This document shows positions 8,555-15,849 of a stretch of 64,000 nt of DNA, one piece after another. Source of the DNA: UBA3210 sp963623095 (GTDB taxonomy: Bacteria > Bacillota_I > Bacilli_A > RFN20 > CAG-449). Location of the stretch: positions 1 through 64,000 of the forward strand of contig CAVFKD010000003.1 in NCBI GenBank assembly GCA_963623095.1, in the 5' to 3' direction. The notes below the pieces were generated by a model, which saw only the letters and a program-made list of their open reading frames with translations, made no database searches and was not told the DNA's origin. Position numbers and translations under genes: made by a program. Each line of letters starts with the position of its first letter. Position 1 is the first letter of the stretch.

Positions 8555-9811
8555 ATGAAATATGGATTAATTGGAAAAACGTTAAAGCATTCTTTTTCTA
8601 AAATTGTCCATTCTTATCTCGATTCAAAAGATTATGAACTTGTATCTTTAAATGAAGATGAATTAGATTCATTTTTAAAAAGAAGGGATTTTTTAGGAAT
8701 TAATGTAACTATTCCTTATAAAGAAAAAGTAATTCCTTACTTGGATTATGTATCTGAAGAAGTAAAAGAAATTGGTGCTTGTAATACGATTGTAAATAAG
8801 AATGGTAAATTATATGGCTATAATACTGATTGTTATGGATTAGAATCTTTAATTAAACATTATCATTATGAAATTGAAGATAAGGTAGTCGCGATATTAG
8901 GTACCGGAGGAACTAAAAATACAACATATTATTTATTAAAGAAGTTAAAAGCAAAAAAGATTTATGTTGTAAGTAGAAACCCTAAGGGAGAAGAAATTAG
9001 TTATAATCAATTAAATTCTTTAAAAAATGAAATTGAAATTATTATTAATACTACACCCGTAGGAATGTATCCTAATAATGAACAACAAATCATATCAATT
9101 AAAGGATTTAATCATCTTAAAGGAATCATTGATGTAATTTATAATCCTTTAAATACATTATTAGTTTTAGAAGGAAAACAAAATCATATTAATTCTCATG
9201 GAGGATTATATATGTTAATTGGTCAAGGTATTAAAGCTAGTGAATTATTCTTAGATAAAAAGTATGATAAAGGAATGTTAGATAGAATCTATTTTGATAT
9301 TTTAAAAAAGAAAGAAAATATTGTTTTAATTGGAATGCCTATGTCTGGGAAAACTAGAACTGGTAAAATACTTGCAAGTTACATCAAAAAAGATTTTATC
9401 GATATGGATAAACAAATTGAAAATGATGAAAAACGTAGTATTAATGAAATATTTTCTACAGATGGAGAAACTTATTTTAGAAATGTAGAATCAACATTGG
9501 CTAAAGAACTTGGCATTAACCAAGGTAAGGTTATTTCCACCGGGGGAGGAATTATTTTAAATCCATTAAATATGATGTATTTAAAACAAAATGGTATTGT
9601 TATTTATTTAACAAGAGATTTTGATAAACTTGTTTATTCTTCATCTCGTCCTTTGACTAAATCAAAAGAAGAATATTTAGCTTTAGAGAAAAAAAGAAAA
9701 CATTTATATTTAAAATATAAAGATATTCATGTTAATAATTCAACCGATAATGTTGATGAAATCATGAATTTTATTAAGAGGAAATTATATGAAAAAAATT
9801 CTCATTATTAA
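8555..9811 (+). CDS. Shikimate dehydrogenase - shikimate kinase fusion (AroE-AroK)
   Basis: A 418-residue bifunctional protein. Residues 1 to about 257 are AroE: GKTLKHSFSK, catalytic lysine in NVTIPYKEK, GYNTDCYG, an NADP-binding loop GTGGTKN, NTTPVGMYP and GQGIKASELF. Residues about 262-418 are AroK: P-loop GMPMSGKTRTGK, DMDKQI, FRNVES, STGGGI and the lid SSRPL. It would catalyse dehydroshikimate to shikimate and then shikimate 3-phosphate. The start ATG 8555 is preferred over in-frame GTG 8546 because AAAAGGTGA (8541-8549) precedes it. There is no stop or start between the halves, so a true fusion is likely. aroQ overlaps its end by 23 bases. Confidence 0.93.
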   Translation: MKYGLIGKTLKHSFSKIVHSYLDSKDYELVSLNEDELDSFLKRRDFLGINVTIPYKEKVIPYLDYVSEEVKEIGACNTIVNKNGKLYGYNTDCYGLESLIKHYHYEIEDKVVAILGTGGTKNTTYYLLKKLKAKKIYVVSRNPKGEEISYNQLNSLKNEIEIIINTTPVGMYPNNEQQIISIKGFNHLKGIIDVIYNPLNTLLVLEGKQNHINSHGGLYMLIGQGIKASELFLDKKYDKGMLDRIYFDILKKKENIVLIGMPMSGKTRTGKILASYIKKDFIDMDKQIENDEKRSINEIFSTDGETYFRNVESTLAKELGINQGKVISTGGGIILNPLNMMYLKQNGIVIYLTRDFDKLVYSSSRPLTKSKEEYLALEKKRKHLYLKYKDIHVNNSTDNVDEIMNFIKRKLYEKNSHY

Positions 9812-10229
9812 TGGACCAAACATTAATTTTGTCGGTATTAGACAAAAAGAAATATATGGAAATAAAACATATTTAGATTTAGTAAGTGATTTAGAAAATC
9901 ACTCTAAAGAAATTGGCGTGGATTTAGAAGTTTATCAAACTAATCATGAAGGTGATATTATTGATAAAATTCAAGAAGCTTATTTTTCCAAAGTTGATGG
10001 AATTATTATTAATGCAGGAGGTTATACCCATACTTCTATTGCGATTATGGATGCATTAAAAGGCAGTAATATTCCAACTATTGAAGTGCATTTATCTAAC
10101 ATCTATGAAAGAGAAGAATATCGTCATGTTTCGTATATAAAACAGGCTTCTATTCATTCAATTATCGGTAAAGGATTTGATGGATATATTGAAGCGATGG
10201 ATTATTTAAAGGAGTATTTAGAAAAATAA
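9789..10229 (+). CDS. aroQ: 3-dehydroquinate dehydratase, type II
   Basis: AroQ (146 residues) is the small dodecameric type II dehydratase that turns 3-dehydroquinate into 3-dehydroshikimate. It shows INGPNINFVG, the lid-region residues RQKEIYG, NAGGYTHTSIAI and EVHLSNIYEREEYRH. The lid normally carries Arg and Tyr, and both are present. AGAGGAAA precedes the start. The gene lies between the aroE/aroK fusion and aroA, with no gap on either side, so the operon is translated as a tightly coupled unit. Confidence 0.96.
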   Translation: MKKILIINGPNINFVGIRQKEIYGNKTYLDLVSDLENHSKEIGVDLEVYQTNHEGDIIDKIQEAYFSKVDGIIINAGGYTHTSIAIMDALKGSNIPTIEVHLSNIYEREEYRHVSYIKQASIHSIIGKGFDGYIEAMDYLKEYLEK

Positions 10230-11477
10230 ATGGTTGAATTAAAAGGTCATTCATATCGAGGTATTTATTATCCTATATCTTCTAAATCAGACGCTCATAG
10301 AGCGATTATTTTAGGTTGCTTAAGTAAGAAAACTTGCAAAATCTATAATGTTTATTTTTCTAATGATGTTAAAGCAACTATTTCTTGTTTAATAAAAATG
10401 GGTGCGAATATTGTTATTGATGAAAAAAATAATTCTTTAGAAGTTAAAAAGGGTATTTCTTATAATAAAGAAGTAACTCTTGATGTAGGAGAATCAGGAT
10501 CTACTTTTAGATTTTTAATTCCAATATGTTCGATTTTTAACCAAAAAACGACCTTTATTACACATGGAAGATTATCAAGTAGACCTTTAGATGTATATAT
10601 AAAAATCTTTAATCAACTAGGAATTAAATTTGTAAAAGAAGATAATAATTTTATTTTAGAAGGTAAGTTAATTCCTTCACTATATGAAATAGAAGGAAAT
10701 ATATCTAGCCAATTTATTACAGGTTTATTATTATCTTTACCAACTTTAAAAAAAGATTCAATTATTAAAATTAATAATCAAATATCATCTATGGATTATA
10801 TTTTAATGAGTATAGATACGTTAAATAGGTTTGGAGTTAAAGTTGAATTTGATATTGAAAATAAGATTATTAAAATTCCTGGAAATAGTAATTTTGAATT
10901 AGATAATTATGTTGTTGAATCAGATTATTCTCAAGCGGCTTTCTTTATTTGCTTAGGAATTATTGATAATGGTTTAATTATTAAAAATTTAAATAAAAAT
11001 TCTTATCAACCCGACAAACAAATTATTGATATATTAAAAAAATTAGGTGGAGATTTATATTTTGATAATGATGATTTAATAGTTAAAAAATCATTATTAA
11101 ATGGAGGAATTATATCTTTAGATTCATGTCCTGATTTAGGTCCTGTTTTAATGGGAATAGGATGTTATTGTAAAAATAAAATTACTTTTAAAGATATCAA
11201 AAGACTTCGCATTAAAGAGTCCGACCGAGTAGAAGCAATGGTTTATAATTTTAATTTATTAGGTGTTAAATACGAACTAAAAGAAGATGAAATAACAATC
11301 TATCCTAGTAAGATTACTTATAATAAAGAAGAATTAAAATCATTTAATGATCATCGAATTTTTATGGCTTTAAAAATCATGTGTTTTGATAAAGATATTA
11401 AAATTGATGAAGAAAAATGTTTAGCTAAATCTTATCCAACATTTTTAAAAGATTTAGAAAAATTAGAAAGAGATTAA
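10230..11477 (+). CDS. aroA: 3-phosphoshikimate 1-carboxyvinyltransferase (EPSP synthase)
   Basis: AroA (415 residues) joins phosphoenolpyruvate to shikimate 3-phosphate. Motifs in order: SKSDAHRAI (substrate-binding Lys-Ser), DVGESGSTFRF, GRLSSRPLD, ISSQFITGLLL, ESDYSQAAFF, CPDLGPVLMG, RLRIKESDRVEAM and NDHRIFMA. The loop reads GESGST rather than the classic GNAGT, a divergent form. The ATG follows the aroQ stop with no spacer; AAAGGAG lies about 15 bases upstream inside aroQ. Confidence 0.95.
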   Translation: MVELKGHSYRGIYYPISSKSDAHRAIILGCLSKKTCKIYNVYFSNDVKATISCLIKMGANIVIDEKNNSLEVKKGISYNKEVTLDVGESGSTFRFLIPICSIFNQKTTFITHGRLSSRPLDVYIKIFNQLGIKFVKEDNNFILEGKLIPSLYEIEGNISSQFITGLLLSLPTLKKDSIIKINNQISSMDYILMSIDTLNRFGVKVEFDIENKIIKIPGNSNFELDNYVVESDYSQAAFFICLGIIDNGLIIKNLNKNSYQPDKQIIDILKKLGGDLYFDNDDLIVKKSLLNGGIISLDSCPDLGPVLMGIGCYCKNKITFKDIKRLRIKESDRVEAMVYNFNLLGVKYELKEDEITIYPSKITYNKEELKSFNDHRIFMALKIMCFDKDIKIDEEKCLAKSYPTFLKDLEKLERD

Positions 11478-11480
11478 TTT

Positions 11481-12323
11481 ATGGATAAAAGTAAAAATAT
11501 TGTCATTGTTGGTTTAGGTTTAATGGGCGGAAGTTTGGCTAGTGCATTAACAAATATTAATTATAATGTCTATGGCTATGATATAAATGAAGAATCAATT
11601 TCTTTTGCCTATAATGAAAAAATCATTAAAAACAATGTATCTTCTAAAGATTTATTAAAAATCGCGGATATTATTATTTTATGTATATATCCTAAAGATG
11701 TTTATTCATTTATCGAAGATAATTTATCTTTATTTAAAGAAGATGTATTAATTTCTGATATAACTGGGGTTAAATCAGGAATTGTTAATGAAATACAAAA
11801 ACTTATAAAACCTAACCAAGAATTTATTGGGCTTCACCCAATGTGTGGTAAAGAAAAAGTTGGTGTTAAATATTATGATTCTAACTTATTTGAAGGTGCA
11901 AATTTAATTATTGTTCCAACTAACAAAAATACGTCTAAAGGATTAGATTTTGCTTATTTATTAGGCAAAGAATTGAAATTTAAATTCATTGAAAAATTAT
12001 CGATTGAAGAACATGATCAAATGATTTCTTTTTTATCTCAATTACCTCATGCAATCGCGGTTGGATTAATGAATGTAAAAGAATCTAATCACCTAGTTGC
12101 TTATACTGGCGATTCTTTTAGAGATTTAACAAGAATTGCGAAAATTAACGCTGAATTATGGTCTGAATTATTTTTCTTAAATAAGGAATATCTAACTAAA
12201 GATATTGATGATTTTATTAAAGTCATGGAAGATATTAAAGAAAAAATAAATACTGAAGATAAAGAAGGCTTAGTAGAATTATTTAAAATCAGTAAAGAAA
12301 GAAGAGAGAATTTCGACAAATAA
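11481..12323 (+). CDS. tyrA: Prephenate dehydrogenase
   Basis: TyrA (280 residues) oxidatively decarboxylates prephenate to 4-hydroxyphenylpyruvate for tyrosine. It has an N-terminal NAD-binding fold (VIVGLGLMGGSLA, YDIN), SDITGVKSGI, GLHPMCGKEKVGV and the C-terminal helical domain with LSQLPHAIAVGLM and GDSFRDLTRIA. It has no ACT domain and no fused chorismate mutase, so it is the short form. It starts three bases after aroA and closes the operon before a strong terminator. No pheA or chorismate mutase is in the window. Confidence 0.93.
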   Translation: MDKSKNIVIVGLGLMGGSLASALTNINYNVYGYDINEESISFAYNEKIIKNNVSSKDLLKIADIIILCIYPKDVYSFIEDNLSLFKEDVLISDITGVKSGIVNEIQKLIKPNQEFIGLHPMCGKEKVGVKYYDSNLFEGANLIIVPTNKNTSKGLDFAYLLGKELKFKFIEKLSIEEHDQMISFLSQLPHAIAVGLMNVKESNHLVAYTGDSFRDLTRIAKINAELWSELFFLNKEYLTKDIDDFIKVMEDIKEKINTEDKEGLVELFKISKERRENFDK

Positions 12324-12325
12324 AA

Positions 12326-12357
12326 ACAAGGTTCACTTCATTGAACCTTGTTTTTTA
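12326..12357. terminator. Bidirectional terminator between tyrA and the convergent kinase gene
   Basis: ACAAGGTTCA (12326-12335) and TGAACCTTGT (12342-12351) form a 10-bp stem with a six-base loop. T-runs lie to the right on the plus strand, with an A-run to the left for the minus strand. Confidence 0.92.
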
Positions 12358-12948
12358 TTAGCCGTTTTTCTTATCTAATTGTGCTTTTTTATGTTTGATG
12401 AATAATTCTAATACATCAACTGTTTCACTTACTCCAATATCGCTTGAAACAAGTAAATCATAATCATAACTTCTACCCCATTTTGTATCAGTGAAGTAGT
12501 TATGATATCTAGCACGTGCTTTATTTGTTTTAGTAATCTTATCTAAAGCTTTAGATGGATCAATTCCATAATATTTAGTAATTCTCTCAACTTTAGATTC
12601 TGTTGAAGCTTGAATGAAAATCTTAATTAAATCTTTTCTTTCTTTTAAGATATAATCCGCGCATCTACCAACAAAGATTGCATCGCCTTTTTCTGCGAGT
12701 TCTTTAATTGCGTTAGTTTCTGCGATAAATAAATTATCAGTAACAGATAATTGACCACCGAAGAATGAATCAAAGAAAGAATTTACTTTTTCTTCATTTG
12801 ATTTAACAAATTCAGGAGCGAAGTTACTTCTTTTGACAACTTCTTCAATGATTTGACGATCATAAACAGGGAGATTTAATCTTTTCGCTAATTCTTCTGC
12901 GATGTAATGACCACCTGAGCCATATTCTCTACCAATAGTAATAATCAT
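12358..12948 (-). CDS. Cytidylate kinase-like family protein
   Basis: A 196-residue P-loop protein of the cytidylate-kinase-like family (Cytidylate_kin2), not the classic Cmk. It shows the N-terminal nucleotide loop TIGREYGSGGH, LPVYDRQIIEE, IFVGRCADYIL and RARYHNYFTDTKWG. The natural substrate of this family is unsettled. It is monocistronic, between a promoter at 12975-13002 and the shared terminator. The start ATG 12948 has AAAGAGGTA upstream. Confidence 0.88.
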   Translation of the reverse strand: MIITIGREYGSGGHYIAEELAKRLNLPVYDRQIIEEVVKRSNFAPEFVKSNEEKVNSFFDSFFGGQLSVTDNLFIAETNAIKELAEKGDAIFVGRCADYILKERKDLIKIFIQASTESKVERITKYYGIDPSKALDKITKTNKARARYHNYFTDTKWGRSYDYDLLVSSDIGVSETVDVLELFIKHKKAQLDKKNG

Positions 12949-12974
12949 ATTTTTTTACCTCTTTCATTATTTAC

Positions 12975-13002
12975 ATTTTATCACAACTATAGTAAATTGT
13001 AA
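12975..13002 (-). promoter_or_regulatory. Promoter of the cytidylate-kinase-like gene
   Basis: -35 TTACAA (13002-12997), 16-bp spacer, -10 TAAAAT (12980-12975) on the minus strand, just after the end of the upstream U32 gene. Confidence 0.5.
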
Positions 13003-13011
13003 GATTTTTTA

Positions 13012-14214
13012 TTAACGAATTAATCGAATAATTGAAAATGGTTCAATTTTCTTTTCGACTTTTATTTTAATAATTTGATTACCGATTGTCGCAACAGAAG
13101 TTGGAACAACAAATTGATGTAAAACATTTTCTTGCCACATTTCATCAATAGTGATTTGATAATCTTCTTCATTTGGAGAATGAACTAAATATGAATGATT
13201 TAATTCTAATTTATTATGGATTTCAACATAGGCATATGAATCATCGCTATCACGTACTAAAGCGACATAATCACCGATTTTAATTAATCTTTCATCAAGA
13301 TTATATAACATTTGTTCAGTAGTGACATTGCCTAATAAGAAACCAGTAGAAGTGAGTCTATTTTCACATTTATAGATATCATCATGATATTTATCAAAAT
13401 TTAATTCCTTTTTTGCGTAATAATCATCAATAGCTTGTCGATATGCTTTAACAACACAAGCAATATAATTAGATGCTTTTCTTCTGCCTTCAATTTTTAA
13501 TGAATCTAGACCATATTCAATTAATTCAGGAATATGATCGATCGCACATAAATCTTTTGATGACATTTTAAAATATTCATCACCTTCGGTTATAAGTTTA
13601 TCGTTTTGATAAAGATTATACTTCCAACGGCATGAATATGCGCATCCACCTCTATTGGCATCACGGTTACACATGACATTAGATAACATGCATTTACCGG
13701 AATAAGAAGAACACATTCCTCCGTGAATAAAACCTTCTACTTCACATTTTTTATCTTTACAGATTTCTTTAATATCTTCTAAAGAGCATTCTCTTCCTAA
13801 TACAACTCTTGAAGCACCTTGTGAAATAAAAAAGTCGATTGCTTTTTTATTCATAATGGATTGTTGAGTAGAGATATGACATTCTAAGGAAGTATATTTT
13901 TTCGCTAGACGGACCATATATAAAGAAGAAGTGATAATTGCATCAACTCCTATATTATCTAATGCGATTAAATATTCTTTTAATTCTTTAATATCATTAT
14001 TATGCATAACAATATTACAAGTGACATGAATCTTTTTACCTAACTTATGAGCGAATTCAACCCCTTCTTTTATTTCTTCTAAAGTGAAGTTACTAGCTTT
14101 CGATCTTAAAGAAAAATCTCTTCCTCCAATAAAGCAAGCATCCGCGCCATAAATTAAGGCAACTTTTAATTTTTCTAAATCTCCCGCGGGAGCAAGTAAT
14201 TCTATTTTTTTCAT
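13012..14214 (-). CDS. U32 family protein, TrhP2/YrrO-like tRNA uridine-34 hydroxylation factor
   Basis: A 400-residue U32 protein. Known bacterial relatives (TrhP, RlhA) carry an iron-sulfur cluster and hydroxylate RNA pyrimidines with prephenate-derived chemistry; Bacillus YrrO is the closest parallel. It begins with ELLAPAGDLEKLK, shows the U32 signature around EGFIHGGMCSSYSGKCMLS, further cysteines in RGGCAYSCRW, and SLKIEGRRK. Prephenate is a product of the aro operon just upstream on the other strand. Its ATG overlaps the stop of the next U32 gene by one base (TAATG). Confidence 0.85.
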   Translation of the reverse strand: MKKIELLAPAGDLEKLKVALIYGADACFIGGRDFSLRSKASNFTLEEIKEGVEFAHKLGKKIHVTCNIVMHNNDIKELKEYLIALDNIGVDAIITSSLYMVRLAKKYTSLECHISTQQSIMNKKAIDFFISQGASRVVLGRECSLEDIKEICKDKKCEVEGFIHGGMCSSYSGKCMLSNVMCNRDANRGGCAYSCRWKYNLYQNDKLITEGDEYFKMSSKDLCAIDHIPELIEYGLDSLKIEGRRKASNYIACVVKAYRQAIDDYYAKKELNFDKYHDDIYKCENRLTSTGFLLGNVTTEQMLYNLDERLIKIGDYVALVRDSDDSYAYVEIHNKLELNHSYLVHSPNEEDYQITIDEMWQENVLHQFVVPTSVATIGNQIIKIKVEKKIEPFSIIRLIR

Positions 14215-15083
14215 TATTCAAACTCCTTTGGATTATAAACTGAATCTTCATACATAAAATTATTATTTTCAGGAATATTTAAAGTTTTAATTTGTTCTAA
14301 TCCTTGTTCTTTAGTGATGCTTTTATTAATTACATCATAATAAGAAGAGATAACTAAATTAAATTGTTCTTCTTGAAGGAATATTCCATCGATAAATAAA
14401 TATTTAACGTCTTTTAATAATTCAATTTCTTTTAAAACATTAATAACACCATTTCTAAAAACAACAGTGCCATAATCATTTTCAATAATAGGGCAACGAT
14501 CGTTAGTTCTAGTAGCTTCTTGTAAATATAAATCTTTATTTTCAAATTTTAAACCTGAATATTCTTTATATAATGAAACAATATGACGATAAGTTTGATA
14601 CATTGGATGATAACCAAAACCAAGATAGAAAACATTATTTGATTTAGTTGATATTAAAGAAACATCCTTTAATGGTATTTCATTGCTAACACCAATCGCG
14701 TTTAAACCTTCATCGTAACAAAGTAAGTCCATATAATTGGTAATCATAGTTAAAGGATTATAAATACCTTTATCGAGATAAGATTTTTCTTTTAAAAGTT
14801 GTAATATACCTAAATCTTGAAAGATAATATACGCATCTAATTTAATTAAAGAATCAATAAAAGATGAAATATTATTAGTATTATCTACATGCATAATTTT
14901 ATTGACTAAAACAAATACTTTTTTATGATCAGCATTAGCTTTTTTAACAATAGAAGAGATTTCTTCTAATGAAAAATAATTATCTGCATAAAAAGAATAT
15001 TGGCATCCTAAAACAATGCCATCAACTTTATTTTTTATATTTTCGTATTGATTAATATTTTTAATTGAACTAATAATTTCCAT
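14214..15083 (-). CDS. U32 family protein, smaller TrhP1/YrrN-like partner
   Basis: A 289-residue shorter relative of the downstream U32 protein, matching the Bacillus arrangement yrrM-yrrN-yrrO, in which the two U32 proteins act in 5-hydroxyuridine formation at tRNA position 34. Visible features are a TIM-barrel-like alternation, KVDGIVLGCQYSFYAD near the N-terminus and YLGFGYHPMYQTYRH. It lacks the cysteine-rich U32 signature of the larger protein, so it probably does not hold the cluster. It overlaps the upstream methyltransferase gene by 14 bases and the downstream gene by one. Confidence 0.78.
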   Translation of the reverse strand: MEIISSIKNINQYENIKNKVDGIVLGCQYSFYADNYFSLEEISSIVKKANADHKKVFVLVNKIMHVDNTNNISSFIDSLIKLDAYIIFQDLGILQLLKEKSYLDKGIYNPLTMITNYMDLLCYDEGLNAIGVSNEIPLKDVSLISTKSNNVFYLGFGYHPMYQTYRHIVSLYKEYSGLKFENKDLYLQEATRTNDRCPIIENDYGTVVFRNGVINVLKEIELLKDVKYLFIDGIFLQEEQFNLVISSYYDVINKSITKEQGLEQIKTLNIPENNNFMYEDSVYNPKEFE

Positions 15084-15756
15084 CTTTAATCACTTTCATA
15101 TCCTTTATCATAATTGGCTTAGTTATTTCTAAACCAAGATTACCTCCTTTTGTGGCTTTAATTAAAACTACATTAGAGTTTTTCTTATTGACATTATATA
15201 CAGGAGTAATCAATTTTATTTTTAATTTGTATTTGCTAAACACATCGATTAATTCTTGTAATCTAGAAGATTGGTATAAGAAATATAACTTACCTTGATC
15301 TTTTAAATTCTTTGAAATGGTATTTATTAATCCATCTAAAGGTAAAGAATCTTCGTGTTTTGCGAGCTTTAAATTAGTGTTTGATAAATCACAATCTTTG
15401 GTAACTTTGAAATAGGGAGGATTACAAACAATAACATCAACTGGTGTATTTCTATAATTAAGCGCGTCTACATTGATAAGCTCATAATTAGTTATATTAT
15501 TTAACTCCATATTTTTTTTCGCGAGATTTAATGCTTCTTTATTAATATCAATCCCAATCATCTTTTTAGGATTAAATCTTGAAGCATATAAAAGCAAACT
15601 ACCATTATTTGTTCCAATATCAAGAATGGTTTCTAATCTTTTAACTTCTAAAAATTCTCCAAGTACCATTGTATCTGTGTTGATACAAATCATATTTTTA
15701 TCTTGGTAGAGTTTTATATGTTCATAATTTGGTAAATAATCTAATGTAGTCGCCAT
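15070..15756 (-). CDS. tRNA1(Val) (adenine37-N6)-methyltransferase-like (TrmN6/YabB family)
   Basis: A 228-residue class I SAM-dependent methyltransferase. The SAM loop is LDIGTNNGSLLLYAS and the catalytic motif VICNPPYFK is the NPPY box of N6-adenine methyltransferases. It is followed by KHEDSLPLDGLI, typical of the YabB/TrmN6 group that modifies A37 of tRNA-Val. It is the first gene of a three-gene tRNA-modification operon with the two U32 proteins; a GAGGTGT site precedes the start. Confidence 0.87.
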   Translation of the reverse strand: MATTLDYLPNYEHIKLYQDKNMICINTDTMVLGEFLEVKRLETILDIGTNNGSLLLYASRFNPKKMIGIDINKEALNLAKKNMELNNITNYELINVDALNYRNTPVDVIVCNPPYFKVTKDCDLSNTNLKLAKHEDSLPLDGLINTISKNLKDQGKLYFLYQSSRLQELIDVFSKYKLKIKLITPVYNVNKKNSNVVLIKATKGGNLGLEITKPIMIKDMKVIKDGNY

Positions 15757-15811
15757 AAAACACCTCGGAGATATTTTGCCACATTTAGTAATAAAAAACT
15801 ACATAAATAAC

Positions 15812-15847
15812 AAAAAAGGGTAGGTTATCTATAAGATAACCTGACCC
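15812..15847 (-). terminator. Intrinsic terminator of clpB
   Basis: On the minus strand GGGTCAGGTTATCT (15847-15834) pairs with AGATAACCTACCC (15830-15818) around a three-base loop, apart from one C/A mismatch, followed by TTTTTTG. It lies right after the clpB stop. Confidence 0.9.
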
Positions 15848-15849
15848 AA

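Noticed and set aside
12986..12994. TATAGTAAA repeat shared between the deoC, cytidylate-kinase-like and 63645 regions as a common operator
   Set aside because: A nine-base AT-rich word is expected several times by chance in a window of this composition.
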